Assembly: GCA_049317645.1 (NCBI GenBank)
Contig: JBMOHV010000019.1
Span: 1 to 30,811, forward strand
DNA: 30,811 bases
Direction: 5' to 3'
Origin: SYHX01 sp049317645
GTDB lineage: Bacteria; Bacteroidota; Bacteroidia; UBA7662
The notes below the pieces were generated by a model. The model saw only the letters and a program-made list of their open reading frames with translations. It was not told the origin of the DNA and searched no databases. Positions 8,007 to 16,294 of this stretch are shown one piece after another (positions within the stretch are counted from its first letter, which is position 1; each line of letters begins with the position of its first letter). The translations under genes and the position numbers were made by a program.

Positions 8007-8717
8007 ATGAAAATCCGTTTCGTTCACGCCCTGCTTTGGATCTGCCTAGGATCCCTGGGTCCTTTGAGCTCCTGCCATCAAGGCGATTCCGACTCCATGG
8101 CCAGCTACGATGCCCTGCCCATTTTGGGCCCTATGAAATTGGTTCCCAACGACCAAGGCGGTCAGGATACGGTGTTCATGCAATTGCCCGAATTGATGTT
8201 GGAAGATCAGGCCGGACAGCCTTTTCATAGCGACAGCCTGCGCGGTCAGATTCGTGTTGTGGATTTTTTCTTTGCGTCCTGCCCCGGTATTTGTGTGGAC
8301 ATGAGTGCCAACATGGCCCGATTGTACGCGAACCAACGGGCCCGTCAAGACAGCGTCCAAGGGCCCAAAGCCGGACCAGGCCTCCGCTTTTTGTCCTATA
8401 CCATCGACCCCAACCGGGATACCCGCGATGTACTGGCCGCTTATGCCGAACGTCACGGCGTCGCTGGCCAGAGCAGGGACTGGCTTTTCTTGAGGGGGGA
8501 CGAAAGCCAAATCCATCGCTTGGCCGAACAATACTACCTGCTGAGCGCCGGGGTGGATTCGACCGCGCCGGGGGGATTTTTGCATTCGGGCCAATTTTTG
8601 TTATTGGATCCCAAGGGGCGTATTCGGGGATTGTACGACGGAACCTCGGTGGACGAGTGCAAGGTCCTGGAAAGGGACCTGGACGCTTTGAGGCGTGAAT
8701 GGTCCGAGGAAAAATAG
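8007..8717 (+). CDS. SCO1/SenC family copper-binding thioredoxin-like lipoprotein
   Basis: This 236-residue exported lipoprotein has lipobox LSSC with Cys23. The thioredoxin-like fold carries the family metal site: Cys92 and Cys96 in CPGIC, and His193 in FLHSGQ. FFFASCPGIC and the DPNRDTRDVL segment are characteristic. SCO proteins deliver copper to the CuA site of cytochrome c oxidase or act as periplasmic thiol reductases. Here it should be anchored to a membrane on the periplasmic side. The start ATG at 8007 is preceded by AAGGAA about 8 bases upstream, one of the few Shine-Dalgarno-like sequences in the window. No oxidase genes are present. It converges with the aminotransferase gene, leaving 30 bases without a clear terminator. 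Confidence 0.92.
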   Translation: MKIRFVHALLWICLGSLGPLSSCHQGDSDSMASYDALPILGPMKLVPNDQGGQDTVFMQLPELMLEDQAGQPFHSDSLRGQIRVVDFFFASCPGICVDMSANMARLYANQRARQDSVQGPKAGPGLRFLSYTIDPNRDTRDVLAAYAERHGVAGQSRDWLFLRGDESQIHRLAEQYYLLSAGVDSTAPGGFLHSGQFLLLDPKGRIRGLYDGTSVDECKVLERDLDALRREWSEEK

Positions 8718-8747
8718 CCCTCGAGAATCTAGGCCGCCTAGGCCGAT

Positions 8748-9947
8748 TTAGCCGCGGGCATGGTAGGCCTCTAGGCCGGTCGCGAGGCAATCCATGGCGC
8801 GCACCAAACTTTCCTGGTCCAACACATACGCCAAGCGGACCTCTTGCTTGCCCAAGCCGGGGGTGGCATAGAAACCGGTGGCCGGAGCCATCATCACCGT
8901 GGCGCCTTCGTGACGGTGATGCTCCAGCATCCATTGACAAAACGCATCGCTATCGTCAATGGGCAGACGGGCTACCGCATAAAAGGCCCCTCCAGGCAGA
9001 GGGCATTGAACCCCAGGCAGGGCATTGAGGGCTTGGACCATGGTGTTACGGCGGGCAACGTATTCGGAGCGTACGCCGTCAAAATAATCACGACCGGTAT
9101 GCAGCAAGGCCGATAGAGCCCCGGCCTGATCCAGGGTTGGCGGACTAAGCCGAGCCTGCGCGTATTTGAGAACCGTCCCCATCAATTCCCGGTTGCGGGT
9201 GATCAAAGCGCCAATCCGGGCCCCGCAGGCCGAATACATTTTGGAAGTGCTTTCGACCACCACGGTGTGTTCTTCCATCCCCTCCAGGCTCAAGATCGAA
9301 TCGTGTTCGAGGCCGTCGTACACAAATTCTCGGTAAACCTCGTCCGCAATCAAGAACAAATCATGGGTTTTGGCCAAGGCGGCCAGTCCTGCCAATTCCT
9401 GACGGCTGTACAGGGTCCCGGTCGGATTGTTGGGGTTGCAGATCATGATGGCACGGGTTCTTGGTCCCACGGCCCCGGCCAGATCTTCGACGGCGGGCAA
9501 GGCAAAATTTTCCTCGATCAACGTTGTAAAAGGCCGCAGAACAACCCCGCCCATGGCCGCAAATCCGTTGTAATTGGCATAGAAAGGTTCCGGGATCAGA
9601 ATTTCATCCCCAGGGTCAAAGCAGGCCATCATGGCCATCACCAAAGCCTCGGAACCACCGGTGCTGATCAAAACATCGTCGGCACTCAGTCCGTAACCCT
9701 TTTGGTTGAGCTGCTGGGCGTAGGCCTGGCGATACGACGCCAATCCAGCCGAATGAGAGTACGAGAGGACCTTTTCGCGATAACCCGCGATACCGTCCCA
9801 AAAAGCAGGAGCGGTCGCAATATCAGGCTGTCCAATGTTGAGGTGATAAACCACGGTCCCGCTGCTTTTGGCAGCTTCGGCGTAAGGAACAAGCCGACGT
9901 ATCGGCGATGCAGGCATTCGTAGCCCGCGTTCTGAAATTTTTGGCAT
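8748..9947 (-). CDS. Pyridoxal-phosphate aminotransferase, class I/II (aspartate/aromatic type)
   Basis: The protein is a 399-residue fold-type I aminotransferase. It shows NPNNPTG (171-177), ADEVYREF (201-208) with the Asp that contacts the pyridinium nitrogen, and Lys236 in STSKMYSACGARIG, which forms the Schiff base. The N-terminus, MPKISERGLRMPASPIRRL, fits Bacteroidota homologues and supports the ATG at 9947 over an in-frame ATG at 10019. It transfers amino groups between an amino acid and a 2-oxo acid in the cytoplasm; the exact substrate cannot be read. The start codon directly follows the U-tract of a hairpin terminator, so its mRNA must begin within that terminator or arise by readthrough. 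No Shine-Dalgarno is visible. Confidence 0.93.
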   Translation of the reverse strand: MPKISERGLRMPASPIRRLVPYAEAAKSSGTVVYHLNIGQPDIATAPAFWDGIAGYREKVLSYSHSAGLASYRQAYAQQLNQKGYGLSADDVLISTGGSEALVMAMMACFDPGDEILIPEPFYANYNGFAAMGGVVLRPFTTLIEENFALPAVEDLAGAVGPRTRAIMICNPNNPTGTLYSRQELAGLAALAKTHDLFLIADEVYREFVYDGLEHDSILSLEGMEEHTVVVESTSKMYSACGARIGALITRNRELMGTVLKYAQARLSPPTLDQAGALSALLHTGRDYFDGVRSEYVARRNTMVQALNALPGVQCPLPGGAFYAVARLPIDDSDAFCQWMLEHHRHEGATVMMAPATGFYATPGLGKQEVRLAYVLDQESLVRAMDCLATGLEAYHARG

Positions 9948-9978
9948 AAAAAAAACCCGTGCAAATGTACACGGGTTT
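9948..9978 (-). terminator. Intrinsic terminator after the DUF1573 gene, touching the aminotransferase start codon
   Basis: On the minus strand a 9-bp stem AAACCCGTG/CACGGGTTT (9953-9961 with 9970-9978) and an 8-base loop are followed by a run of eight U. The run ends next to the ATG of the aminotransferase. A second small hairpin, CCCC-GAAAA-GGGG (10000-10012), lies between the DUF1573 stop and this terminator. Confidence 0.85.
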
Positions 9979-10020
9979 GGGAGGTGATTTAGAGAGATTC
10001 CCCGAAAAGGGGGTCCCACT

Positions 10021-10461
10021 TTAGGGTTTGGTCACGGGGCTGGCCGCAGGCTTGGTTTCGGGAACACCGGGCTCCACTTTCTCAACCAGACCTGAGATGG
10101 TCAGCACGTTGGTGGCTTCCGCTGCGTTGGATGTCACGGTCACTTGCTTGGTGAACTGACCGGGACGGCCCTGGGAATTGTAAACCGCTTTGATTTTGCC
10201 GGTTTTGCCGGGGGCGATGGGCTCGCGGGTCCAATCGGGGGTTGTGCAACCGCAAGAGGCCGCCACATTGGAAATAATGAGAGCTCCTTTGCCCGTATTC
10301 ACAAATTCAAACTCGTGGGTGGCTTGAACGCCTTCCTTAATCTTGCCAAAATCGTGGTTTTCGGATTTGAACTTGATGGCGGGCTTGTCTTTGGTATCGG
10401 TCTGAGCCAAAACGGGGAGGGCAAAGGCCAAGGTCAACAGGAACGAAAAAAAGGTTTTCAT
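10021..10461 (-). CDS. Exported DUF1573 domain protein
   Basis: This 146-residue protein has an N-terminal signal peptide ending near LPVLAQ (residues 1-20). A single DUF1573 domain of ASPM/SPD-2/hydin (ASH)-like Ig fold follows. It shows the typical start FKSENHDFGKIKEG, then EFEFVNTGKGALII, the conserved SCGCTTPDW, and PGKTGKIKAVYNS. The last 17 residues are Pro/Lys-rich. DUF1573 proteins are abundant in Bacteroidota and are exported; the molecular function is unknown. The gene stands alone, with its own promoter (10485-10513) and terminator (9948-9978). The start is ATG at 10461, giving a leader of about 17 bases. Confidence 0.9.
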   Translation of the reverse strand: MKTFFSFLLTLAFALPVLAQTDTKDKPAIKFKSENHDFGKIKEGVQATHEFEFVNTGKGALIISNVAASCGCTTPDWTREPIAPGKTGKIKAVYNSQGRPGQFTKQVTVTSNAAEATNVLTISGLVEKVEPGVPETKPAASPVTKP

Positions 10462-10484
10462 AGGTGGGATGTTTGATTAAGGTT

Positions 10485-10513
10485 CAAAAATAAAGATGCA
10501 GACTCATAATCAA
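10485..10513 (-). promoter_or_regulatory. Promoter of the DUF1573 gene (-33 TTG, -7 TATTTTTG)
   Basis: Minus strand: TTG at 10513-10511, 18 bases, then TATTTTTG at 10492-10485. Both elements and the spacing match the Bacteroidota sigma-70 pattern. The start codon is 24 bases beyond the -7 element. Confidence 0.65.
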
Positions 10514-10542
10514 CGCAAAGTCTGCCTAAAATTGTCTTGAAT

Positions 10543-10550
10543 TATCTTTG
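10543..10550 (+). promoter_or_regulatory. -7 element of the E1 fusion gene
   Basis: TATCTTTG is a perfect TAnnTTTG match. It lies downstream of an in-frame ATG at 10537 and upstream of the ATG at 10594, so it also decides the start codon. No clear -33 TTG is seen. Confidence 0.55.
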
Positions 10551-10593
10551 CATCGACTTGAATCCGGCGTCTTCACTCAACGCCCCCCTCCTC

Positions 10594-13071
10594 ATGAACC
10601 ACCCAGACCTAGCCCTCACCTCCCCCTCCTCCACCCATCTTCATCAGGAGGAGCTCATCGGCGAAATTCTGGCCGATTACCGTTTGGGGTGGCTGAGCCG
10701 CCACGCCAGCCTTTTGGGCCGCAAAGAAGTCCTCACGGGGAAGGCCAAATTTGGGATTTTTGGGGATGGTAAAGAGCTTCCCCAATTGGCCATGGCCAAA
10801 GCCTTCAAGGCGGGAGATATCCGAACCGGCTATTACCGGGACCAAACCTTTATGTTGGCAACGGGGATGACCACCTTGGACGCCTTTTTTGCCCAATTGT
10901 ATGCGCATCCCAGCCTGGAACACGAACCCGCCTCCGGGGGACGTTCCATGAACGGGCATTTTGCCACCCGGTGGTTGGACTCATCGGGTGAATTTGTGGA
11001 CCTAACCCAGGGTCCCCAATCCACGGCGGATATTTCACCGACCGGGGGCCAGATGGGTCGGGGCCTTGGAATCGCCTTTGCCTCCAAATGGTATCGTCAG
11101 CATTCGGAACAAGCATCGCAGTCCCCGTTCAGCGTGAACGGCAACGAAATTTCTTTTGTGACCATCGGGAACGCCTCCACCAGCGAAGGGCATTTTTGGG
11201 AAACCATCAACGCCGCCGGGGTTTTGCAGGTTCCGATGATGGTATCTATTTGGGACGATGCCTATGGAATTTCGGTTCCTGCCGCCTACCAAACCACCAA
11301 AGAAAACATCGGCTCCCTGCTGCAAGGATTTCGAACCGGGCCGGACGGCAAAGGCTTCCGCTTTTATACCTGCCCGGGTTGGGATTACCCCCGCCTCTGC
11401 GCGCTTTACTTGAAGGCGGCGGATGCATGCCGCGAAGATCATATGCCGGTTTTGTTTCATGTTACGGAATTAACCCAGCCTCAGGGCCACAGCACCTCGG
11501 GATCCCATGAGCGTTACAAAAGCCCCGAACGCCTGCAGTGGGAAAAAGAAAACGATGGACTCGTCCGCATGCGTTCTTGGTTGCTGGAACAAGAATGGGC
11601 CGACGAGGCACTCCTGGATCAAATCGAGGCCGAAGCAGCTGCCGAAGCCAAAGAAGCCCAAACCAGGGCCTACCAAGCCTTTCGTCAAAGCATCGCCCCC
11701 TGGTTCGATGAGGTGAACCAAGGGCTGCAAGCCTTGGCCTTGGCCCTCAGCCAATCGTCCTCCCCGGCCCTGTCATCCTTGCAGCCCCTCATCAACAACC
11801 TACAGGCCGAACGCGAACCCTTGCGGCGGGACTTGATGCAGGCCCTGCGACGCAGTCTTTGGGTCGCTCACCAAAACAACCTTCATCACCACGACAACCC
11901 AGTCATTCGGGATGCCTCCAAGAATTTGCTGAATTTGCGCAGCCGCATGGAGAGCATGCATCATGTGTTCTACAATCGGGGTCTGCACAGCCTTTCGTCT
12001 TCTTCGATCAACCACCTCAACCCGGTCCCACCCCGCTTTTCCGAAAGCTCCCCGGAGCTCAATGGATTTGAGGTTTTGAACCAATGCTTTGATTATTGGC
12101 TGGCCAAGGAGCCGACCTTCTTTGCACTCGGTGAGGATGTCGGCAAAATTGGCGATGTCAATCAGGGTTTTGCGGGACTTCAAGAAAAACACGGGGAATC
12201 CCGGGTGACCGATACGGGCATCCGCGAAATGAGCATCGTGGGTCAAGGATTGGGAGCCGCAATGCGAGGCCTACGCCCACTGGTCGAAATTCAATACCTG
12301 GATTACCTGCTCTTTGCCCTTCAAATTCTGAGTGATGATGCCGCCACCCTTCAATACCGCAGCGCGGGTGGCCAAAAAGCCCCACTTATTGTACGAACCA
12401 GGGGACATCGACTGGAAGGGATCTGGCATTCCGGATCGCCCATGGGGATGATTCTGCATTCGCTCCGGGGTATGCTGGTTTTGGTACCCCGAAACATGGT
12501 ACAGGCCGCCGGATTTTACAATACCTTGATGCATTGCGATGAACCGGCCTTGGTGGTGGAATGCCTCAACGGCTACCGGCTCAAAGAAAAACGACCCGAT
12601 AACCTCCACGAATTTCGGGTGGTTCCTGGTCACGCCGAAATCCTTCGGGAAGGAAGCGACCTCACCTTGGTAACCTACGGGTCTTGTTGCCGCATTGCGA
12701 TGGAAGCCGCTGATTTGCTTCAGTCCATGGGTATTTCGATCGAAGTGGTGGATGCCCAAAGCCTGCTGCCCTTCGACGTAAACGGGCTATGCGCTCAATC
12801 GCTGCGCAAAACATCCCGACTCCTGATTTTGGACGAAGATGTTCCGGGCGGGGCTTCGTCTTATTTGTTACAACAAATTCTGGAAGTCCAAAACGGGTTT
12901 TCGTTGTTGGACTGGGCGCCGGTCACTTTGACGGCCCAAGCCCACCGACCGGCTTACGGATCGGACGGGGACTATTTCAGCAAACCATCGGTCGATGATG
13001 TGGTTGAGGCGGTTTGGGGCTTGATGTCCCGTGCCGAACCCGGCTACTATCCACCCCTGCCCTCGTCTTAA
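10594..13071 (+). CDS. 2-oxoacid dehydrogenase E1 component, alpha and beta subunits fused (branched-chain/2-oxoisovalerate type)
   Basis: This TPP-dependent E1 decarboxylates a 2-oxo acid and passes the acyl group to lipoyl-E2. It has 825 residues from the ATG at 10594, which lies downstream of the probable promoter. The first half is the alpha-type domain: KELPQLAMAKAF, YYRDQTFML, GRSMNGHFA, and the TPP segment IGNASTSEGHFWETINAAG. The second half is the beta-type domain: FALGEDVGKIGDVNQGF, DTGIREMSIVGQGLGAAMRGLRP, then a transketolase C-terminal domain. The usual GDG of the TPP motif reads GNA, which as I recall also occurs in this fused Bacteroidota subfamily. No E2 or E3 gene is in the window. 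A helical linker joins the two halves. The substrate is inferred as branched-chain 2-oxo acids but could differ. Confidence 0.9.
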   Translation: MNHPDLALTSPSSTHLHQEELIGEILADYRLGWLSRHASLLGRKEVLTGKAKFGIFGDGKELPQLAMAKAFKAGDIRTGYYRDQTFMLATGMTTLDAFFAQLYAHPSLEHEPASGGRSMNGHFATRWLDSSGEFVDLTQGPQSTADISPTGGQMGRGLGIAFASKWYRQHSEQASQSPFSVNGNEISFVTIGNASTSEGHFWETINAAGVLQVPMMVSIWDDAYGISVPAAYQTTKENIGSLLQGFRTGPDGKGFRFYTCPGWDYPRLCALYLKAADACREDHMPVLFHVTELTQPQGHSTSGSHERYKSPERLQWEKENDGLVRMRSWLLEQEWADEALLDQIEAEAAAEAKEAQTRAYQAFRQSIAPWFDEVNQGLQALALALSQSSSPALSSLQPLINNLQAEREPLRRDLMQALRRSLWVAHQNNLHHHDNPVIRDASKNLLNLRSRMESMHHVFYNRGLHSLSSSSINHLNPVPPRFSESSPELNGFEVLNQCFDYWLAKEPTFFALGEDVGKIGDVNQGFAGLQEKHGESRVTDTGIREMSIVGQGLGAAMRGLRPLVEIQYLDYLLFALQILSDDAATLQYRSAGGQKAPLIVRTRGHRLEGIWHSGSPMGMILHSLRGMLVLVPRNMVQAAGFYNTLMHCDEPALVVECLNGYRLKEKRPDNLHEFRVVPGHAEILREGSDLTLVTYGSCCRIAMEAADLLQSMGISIEVVDAQSLLPFDVNGLCAQSLRKTSRLLILDEDVPGGASSYLLQQILEVQNGFSLLDWAPVTLTAQAHRPAYGSDGDYFSKPSVDDVVEAVWGLMSRAEPGYYPPLPSS

Positions 13072-13076
13072 GCACC

Positions 13077-13367
13077 TTATCCTTCGATGGCGGCGCTCAG
13101 GCCTTGATCGCAGAGAGCGGTTTGGACCGGCAACAACTCGGCATAGGTTCCTTGTTTGACGGTGCAACGCCCTTTGAGGTGCACAATCCAAGCGCATTGC
13201 TCGGCTTGCTCCGCCTCGTGTTGGCAATAGTGCATCAGACAGCGAATGACATGATCAAAGGTGTTGATATCGTCGTTGTAAAGAACTAGTTTTTCGCCTT
13301 CGTCCTCTTGCTCAAGCAAAACCGGAAGCGTTTGTTCTTTTTCGCGGGTGAGCGGCGATTGAATCAT
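13077..13367 (-). CDS. clpS: ATP-dependent Clp protease adaptor ClpS
   Basis: This 96-residue adaptor binds N-degron substrates and hands them to a ClpA/ClpC unfoldase in the cytoplasm. The ClpS core begins at KLVLYNDDINTFDHVI, with the NDD motif of the substrate pocket. It continues through HEAEQAEQCAWIVHLKGRCTVKQGTY, matching the conserved His-x-x-Gly region. The N-terminal tail is acidic and extended, as expected for the part that enters the unfoldase. The ATG at 13367 overlaps the prmA stop as ATGA, so the two are probably coupled in translation. The unfoldase gene clpC is the first gene of the same run, five genes away. The gene ends 5 bases from the convergent E1 gene. Confidence 0.9.
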   Translation of the reverse strand: MIQSPLTREKEQTLPVLLEQEDEGEKLVLYNDDINTFDHVIRCLMHYCQHEAEQAEQCAWIVHLKGRCTVKQGTYAELLPVQTALCDQGLSAAIEG

Positions 13368-14329
13368 AGGCCTTCCTTCTGGGCACTTTGGACCAACAGC
13401 AGCGTGGTCCATCGGTTCATCTCGGCCTGGGCCATGGGTTCCAAACCCAAGGCGGCGGCCCGCTCCAAAAGAACCCCGGTATCTTCGGCATAAAAGCCAC
13501 TCAGCCACAATTGCCCGCCTTCCTTGAGGCTTTGGACATACACTTGCATGTCTTCCAACAAAATGTTACGATTGATATTGGCCAAAATCAAATCGACTTT
13601 GGCTTCTTTGGACAACGCCAAGGTTTCGGCATCCCCTTGCTGCCAAAGGCCCTCCACCCCGTTGCGCTCCGCATTTTCGGCGGCATTGGCGGCCGATCCT
13701 TCTTCGATATCCATCCCCCAGACCCATTCGGCCCCCAGGCGCTTCGCCAAGATTCCCAAAATTCCCGTCCCACAACCCATATCCAAAACACGAAGACCCA
13801 CCGGCAAAAAAGGAGTCTTGTTGATGCCTTCCCAACACCGGGTTTGAACGGGTTCGCCCGGAACACCCTCCAAAGCAGGAGCTCCCAGCAACCACCAACA
13901 CATCATCATGGTGGTGGGATGATGCCCAGTACCAAAAGACATACGAGGCATCACGATTAATTCGTGCGCTACATTCTCCAATGGTTCATGAAAGGGGGCG
14001 CGGATTCCAAAATGCCTTCCCAACAACACAGGCTCAAAACGGGATTCCCATTCCTTGTTCCAATTCACTTCTTCGAGGGCTTGGGGTTCTTCGATGCCTA
14101 GAATCCAGTCCGGAAACTGTTCCAGAAGCCATTCCTGGCATCCTTCGCGAACCTGGCCCCTACGCCCATAGGCTTCCAATGTCCAGCCTTGTTGGTCCGT
14201 GTCCGTTCCCTCAAGGGTTGGTTCGAGCATTTGAAAAGAATCGTAACCCCACTCGGCCATTTCGGAAGCCAAGGCTTCCGCTTGTTCCTCGGACTTAACC
14301 CGGATACGCCATACCAAAAAAGGCTGCAT
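13364..14329 (-). CDS. prmA: Ribosomal protein L11 methyltransferase
   Basis: This 321-residue SAM-dependent methyltransferase is expected to methylate ribosomal protein L11. The N-terminal substrate-recognition domain is followed by LIVMPRMSFGTGHHPTT (124-140), the PrmA hallmark. SAM motif I is VLDMGCGTGILGI (181-193), and ILANINRNILLEDM (248-261) carries the catalytic loop in place of NPPY. An insert of about 25 residues between the FGTGHHPTT region and motif I (near 150-175) makes it longer than typical Bacteroidota PrmA. The start ATG at 14329 is 2 bases after the tpiA stop, and the end overlaps clpS. An in-frame extension to 14512 would run deep into tpiA and lacks conserved sequence. 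Confidence 0.93.
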   Translation of the reverse strand: MQPFLVWRIRVKSEEQAEALASEMAEWGYDSFQMLEPTLEGTDTDQQGWTLEAYGRRGQVREGCQEWLLEQFPDWILGIEEPQALEEVNWNKEWESRFEPVLLGRHFGIRAPFHEPLENVAHELIVMPRMSFGTGHHPTTMMMCWWLLGAPALEGVPGEPVQTRCWEGINKTPFLPVGLRVLDMGCGTGILGILAKRLGAEWVWGMDIEEGSAANAAENAERNGVEGLWQQGDAETLALSKEAKVDLILANINRNILLEDMQVYVQSLKEGGQLWLSGFYAEDTGVLLERAAALGLEPMAQAEMNRWTTLLLVQSAQKEGL

Positions 14330-14331
14330 CC

Positions 14332-15102
14332 TCAAGAAGCGGATAACACAATATCGGCAAAGGCCCGGATCTGCAAGGACGCACCACCCACCAAGGCTCC
14401 GTCCACATCGGGACCGGCCAACAAATCCGCTGCGTTGGATGCGTTCACCGAACCGCCGTAAAGAATGCGTACCGCGGCAGCGGCTTCGGGTCCTCGATTC
14501 CGTAACAACCAATCGCGGATCAAGGCATGCACCTCGTTGGCCTGCTCAGGGGAGGCGGTCAAACCCGTGCCGATGGCCCAAACCGGTTCGTAAGCCAGGA
14601 CCAGGTTCGAAGAATCCAGGGACAAACCCTCCCCTTGAAGACCTTCGTGGAGTTGGGTTTGGAGAACGGTCGCGTAATCTCCACTTTGGCGTTGTTCCAG
14701 GGATTCGCCCACGCAGTAAACGGCCATCATGCCCTGCTCTTGGAGGCGGCGGATTTTCAAGCCAGCCTGTATCGACGTTTCACCGTGGTATTGGCGGCGT
14801 TCGCTGTGCCCAACCAAAGCAAAATCACAACCGGAGGCCGAAAGCATGGCCGCTGAAACTTCACCGGTATAGGCACCGCGTTCGTGCATGGAACAGTCCT
14901 GAGCACCCATCAAAGCATGACCCCTTAATTCGGTTGCCACAAGGCCCAAGTGAGTCAGGGGCACGGCCAGGCCCCAGTCCACCCTTCGGTGGAGGCCGTC
15001 CTTGATGGTGGGTGTCATCTGACGAGCCAAGAGTCGACCCTCTTCGGGCAAGGTGTTCATTTTCCAATTGCCCAAAACAAGGGGCGTTCGTTGGTTCATC
15101 AT
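14332..15102 (-). CDS. tpiA: Triosephosphate isomerase
   Basis: Interconverts dihydroxyacetone phosphate and glyceraldehyde 3-phosphate in glycolysis. The 256-residue length is normal. Catalytic residues are visible: Lys14 in GNWKMN, His99 in LVGHSERR, and Glu172 in AYEPVWAIGTG. The phosphate-binding VRILYGGSV (211-219) and GALVGGASL (235-243) are also present. Two ATG codons lie in tandem at 15102 and 15099; the first is chosen, and a longer start at 15156 would overlap the previous gene. Spacing is 4 bases from the upstream GlmU-like gene and 2 bases to prmA, so it sits inside a compact operon. Confidence 0.97.
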   Translation of the reverse strand: MMNQRTPLVLGNWKMNTLPEEGRLLARQMTPTIKDGLHRRVDWGLAVPLTHLGLVATELRGHALMGAQDCSMHERGAYTGEVSAAMLSASGCDFALVGHSERRQYHGETSIQAGLKIRRLQEQGMMAVYCVGESLEQRQSGDYATVLQTQLHEGLQGEGLSLDSSNLVLAYEPVWAIGTGLTASPEQANEVHALIRDWLLRNRGPEAAAAVRILYGGSVNASNAADLLAGPDVDGALVGGASLQIRAFADIVLSAS

Positions 15103-15106
15103 ACCA

Positions 15107-16294
15107 TCATTCAATAACTGTCTTTTCCCAGGTTCGCTGGTAGGCACTTTGTTCAAAAACTTCCTTCAGCTTTTGCTTTTCTGTTTCATCCAAAGCGATG
15201 GATCGGCGTTGCATCACCCGTTCGGTGGTTTCACAAAATTTATCAAATCGAAAAGTCTCCATGCCGTGAATACCACCCCATCCAAAACAAGGCACGAAAG
15301 GCCGGACGAAACCGCCTCCAAAAACATTGGCCCCCACCCCAATCACCGTTCCGGTATTGAACATGGTATTGATTCCACATTTGGCATGATCCGCCATCAC
15401 GAGGCCGCAAAAAGTCAGCCCGGTACTTCGGAAGCGAGAGGCCGCGATGTCCCAAAGTTTGACAGGCTCGTAATTGTTTTTGAGGTTGGAATTGTTGGTG
15501 TCGGCACCCCAATTGCACCAACGACCGATCACGGAATTGCCCATAAAGCCATCGTGCCCTTTGTTGGAAAAGGAATGCAAAACCGAGTTGCTGACTTCCC
15601 CCCCCACCTTGCAATAAGGCCCTACCGTCGTATCACCGTAAATTTTGGCCCCCATTTTGAGGGTCGCGTGTTCTCCCAAAGCCATCGGGCCTTTGACGAG
15701 GGTCCCGGGCATGATTTCAGCGTGGGCACCCACCCATATGGGTCCATCGGTGGCATCCAATACCGCCGCCCTGACCTTGGCCGTCGGGTGCACCCAAACT
15801 TGGTCGGGTTGGTAGACCACTGTATGAGGATCGCAAATCGCACGCTCGTCCCAAGATGGCCAGGCCCATTCCCCGCCAGACTCTAGCATTCTGGCTAAAT
15901 CGGCTTTGATTTCACGACCGTTTTTCAAAAAAATATCTTCAGGATAATCGACCAAGCTGGCTTCATGGATCCAAGGAAGCCATTCAACCCCTGCTGCATC
16001 CAAAACGCCGGCATCTTGGGCCCCGGGGCGATGAACCCTCAACAAAGGACGATCCTGGTAGCTCAAGCCCTGACCATCGCGAAGGCCTGCGATCGTTTCT
16101 AACAACTTTGGATCGGGCAATAGCCGGGAATTCAAGGTCAAGGCCAAGGGACGTCGGTTCCATGCCATCGCCCATTTGTGGGCCAAGGTCAGGATGCCCA
16201 CCCTGATTTCCTCGGGGGGCATGGTATACGTCAGTGGCAAAAGGTGAACCGCCTGCGCATCGTCCGCAAAAGAAACGAGACCGGCAGACCTCAT
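15107..16294 (-). CDS. GlmU-like UDP-N-acetylglucosamine diphosphorylase/acetyltransferase, Bacteroidota alternative form
   Basis: This 395-residue protein matches the alternative GlmU-like family of Bacteroidota, proposed to make UDP-GlcNAc for peptidoglycan and surface sugars. The N-terminal nucleotidyltransferase-like part (about 1-180) starts with VSFADDAQAVHLLPLTYTMP and RVGILTLAHKW. The C-terminal half is a left-handed beta-helix with hexapeptide repeats. It contains IWVGAHAEIMPGTLVKGP, NSVIGRWCNWGADTNNSNLKNNY and GINTMFNTGTVIGVGANVFG, as in sugar acyl- and nucleotidyltransferases. The start ATG at 16294 overlaps the clpC stop as ATGA. The overlap ties cell-wall precursor synthesis to the Clp operon. 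The exact sugar substrate is inferred from the family. Confidence 0.85.
   Translation of the reverse strand: MRSAGLVSFADDAQAVHLLPLTYTMPPEEIRVGILTLAHKWAMAWNRRPLALTLNSRLLPDPKLLETIAGLRDGQGLSYQDRPLLRVHRPGAQDAGVLDAAGVEWLPWIHEASLVDYPEDIFLKNGREIKADLARMLESGGEWAWPSWDERAICDPHTVVYQPDQVWVHPTAKVRAAVLDATDGPIWVGAHAEIMPGTLVKGPMALGEHATLKMGAKIYGDTTVGPYCKVGGEVSNSVLHSFSNKGHDGFMGNSVIGRWCNWGADTNNSNLKNNYEPVKLWDIAASRFRSTGLTFCGLVMADHAKCGINTMFNTGTVIGVGANVFGGGFVRPFVPCFGWGGIHGMETFRFDKFCETTERVMQRRSIALDETEKQKLKEVFEQSAYQRTWEKTVIE

Noticed and set aside
8726..8747. CTAGGCCGCCTAGGCC symmetry between the SCO and aminotransferase genes as a bidirectional terminator
   Set aside because: The stem is short and no U-tract follows on either strand.
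9267..9923. 218-codon plus-strand frame opposite the aminotransferase
   Set aside because: Antisense to the PLP-binding core, with no independent evidence.
10537..10593. Upstream ATG at 10537 for the E1 fusion
   Set aside because: The probable -7 element at 10543-10550 lies downstream of this ATG, so a transcript from it would not contain the codon.
15053..15886. 277-codon plus-strand frame opposite the GlmU-like gene
   Set aside because: The opposite strand has clear hexapeptide repeats and family matches; the plus frame shows no domain and is a shadow of it.
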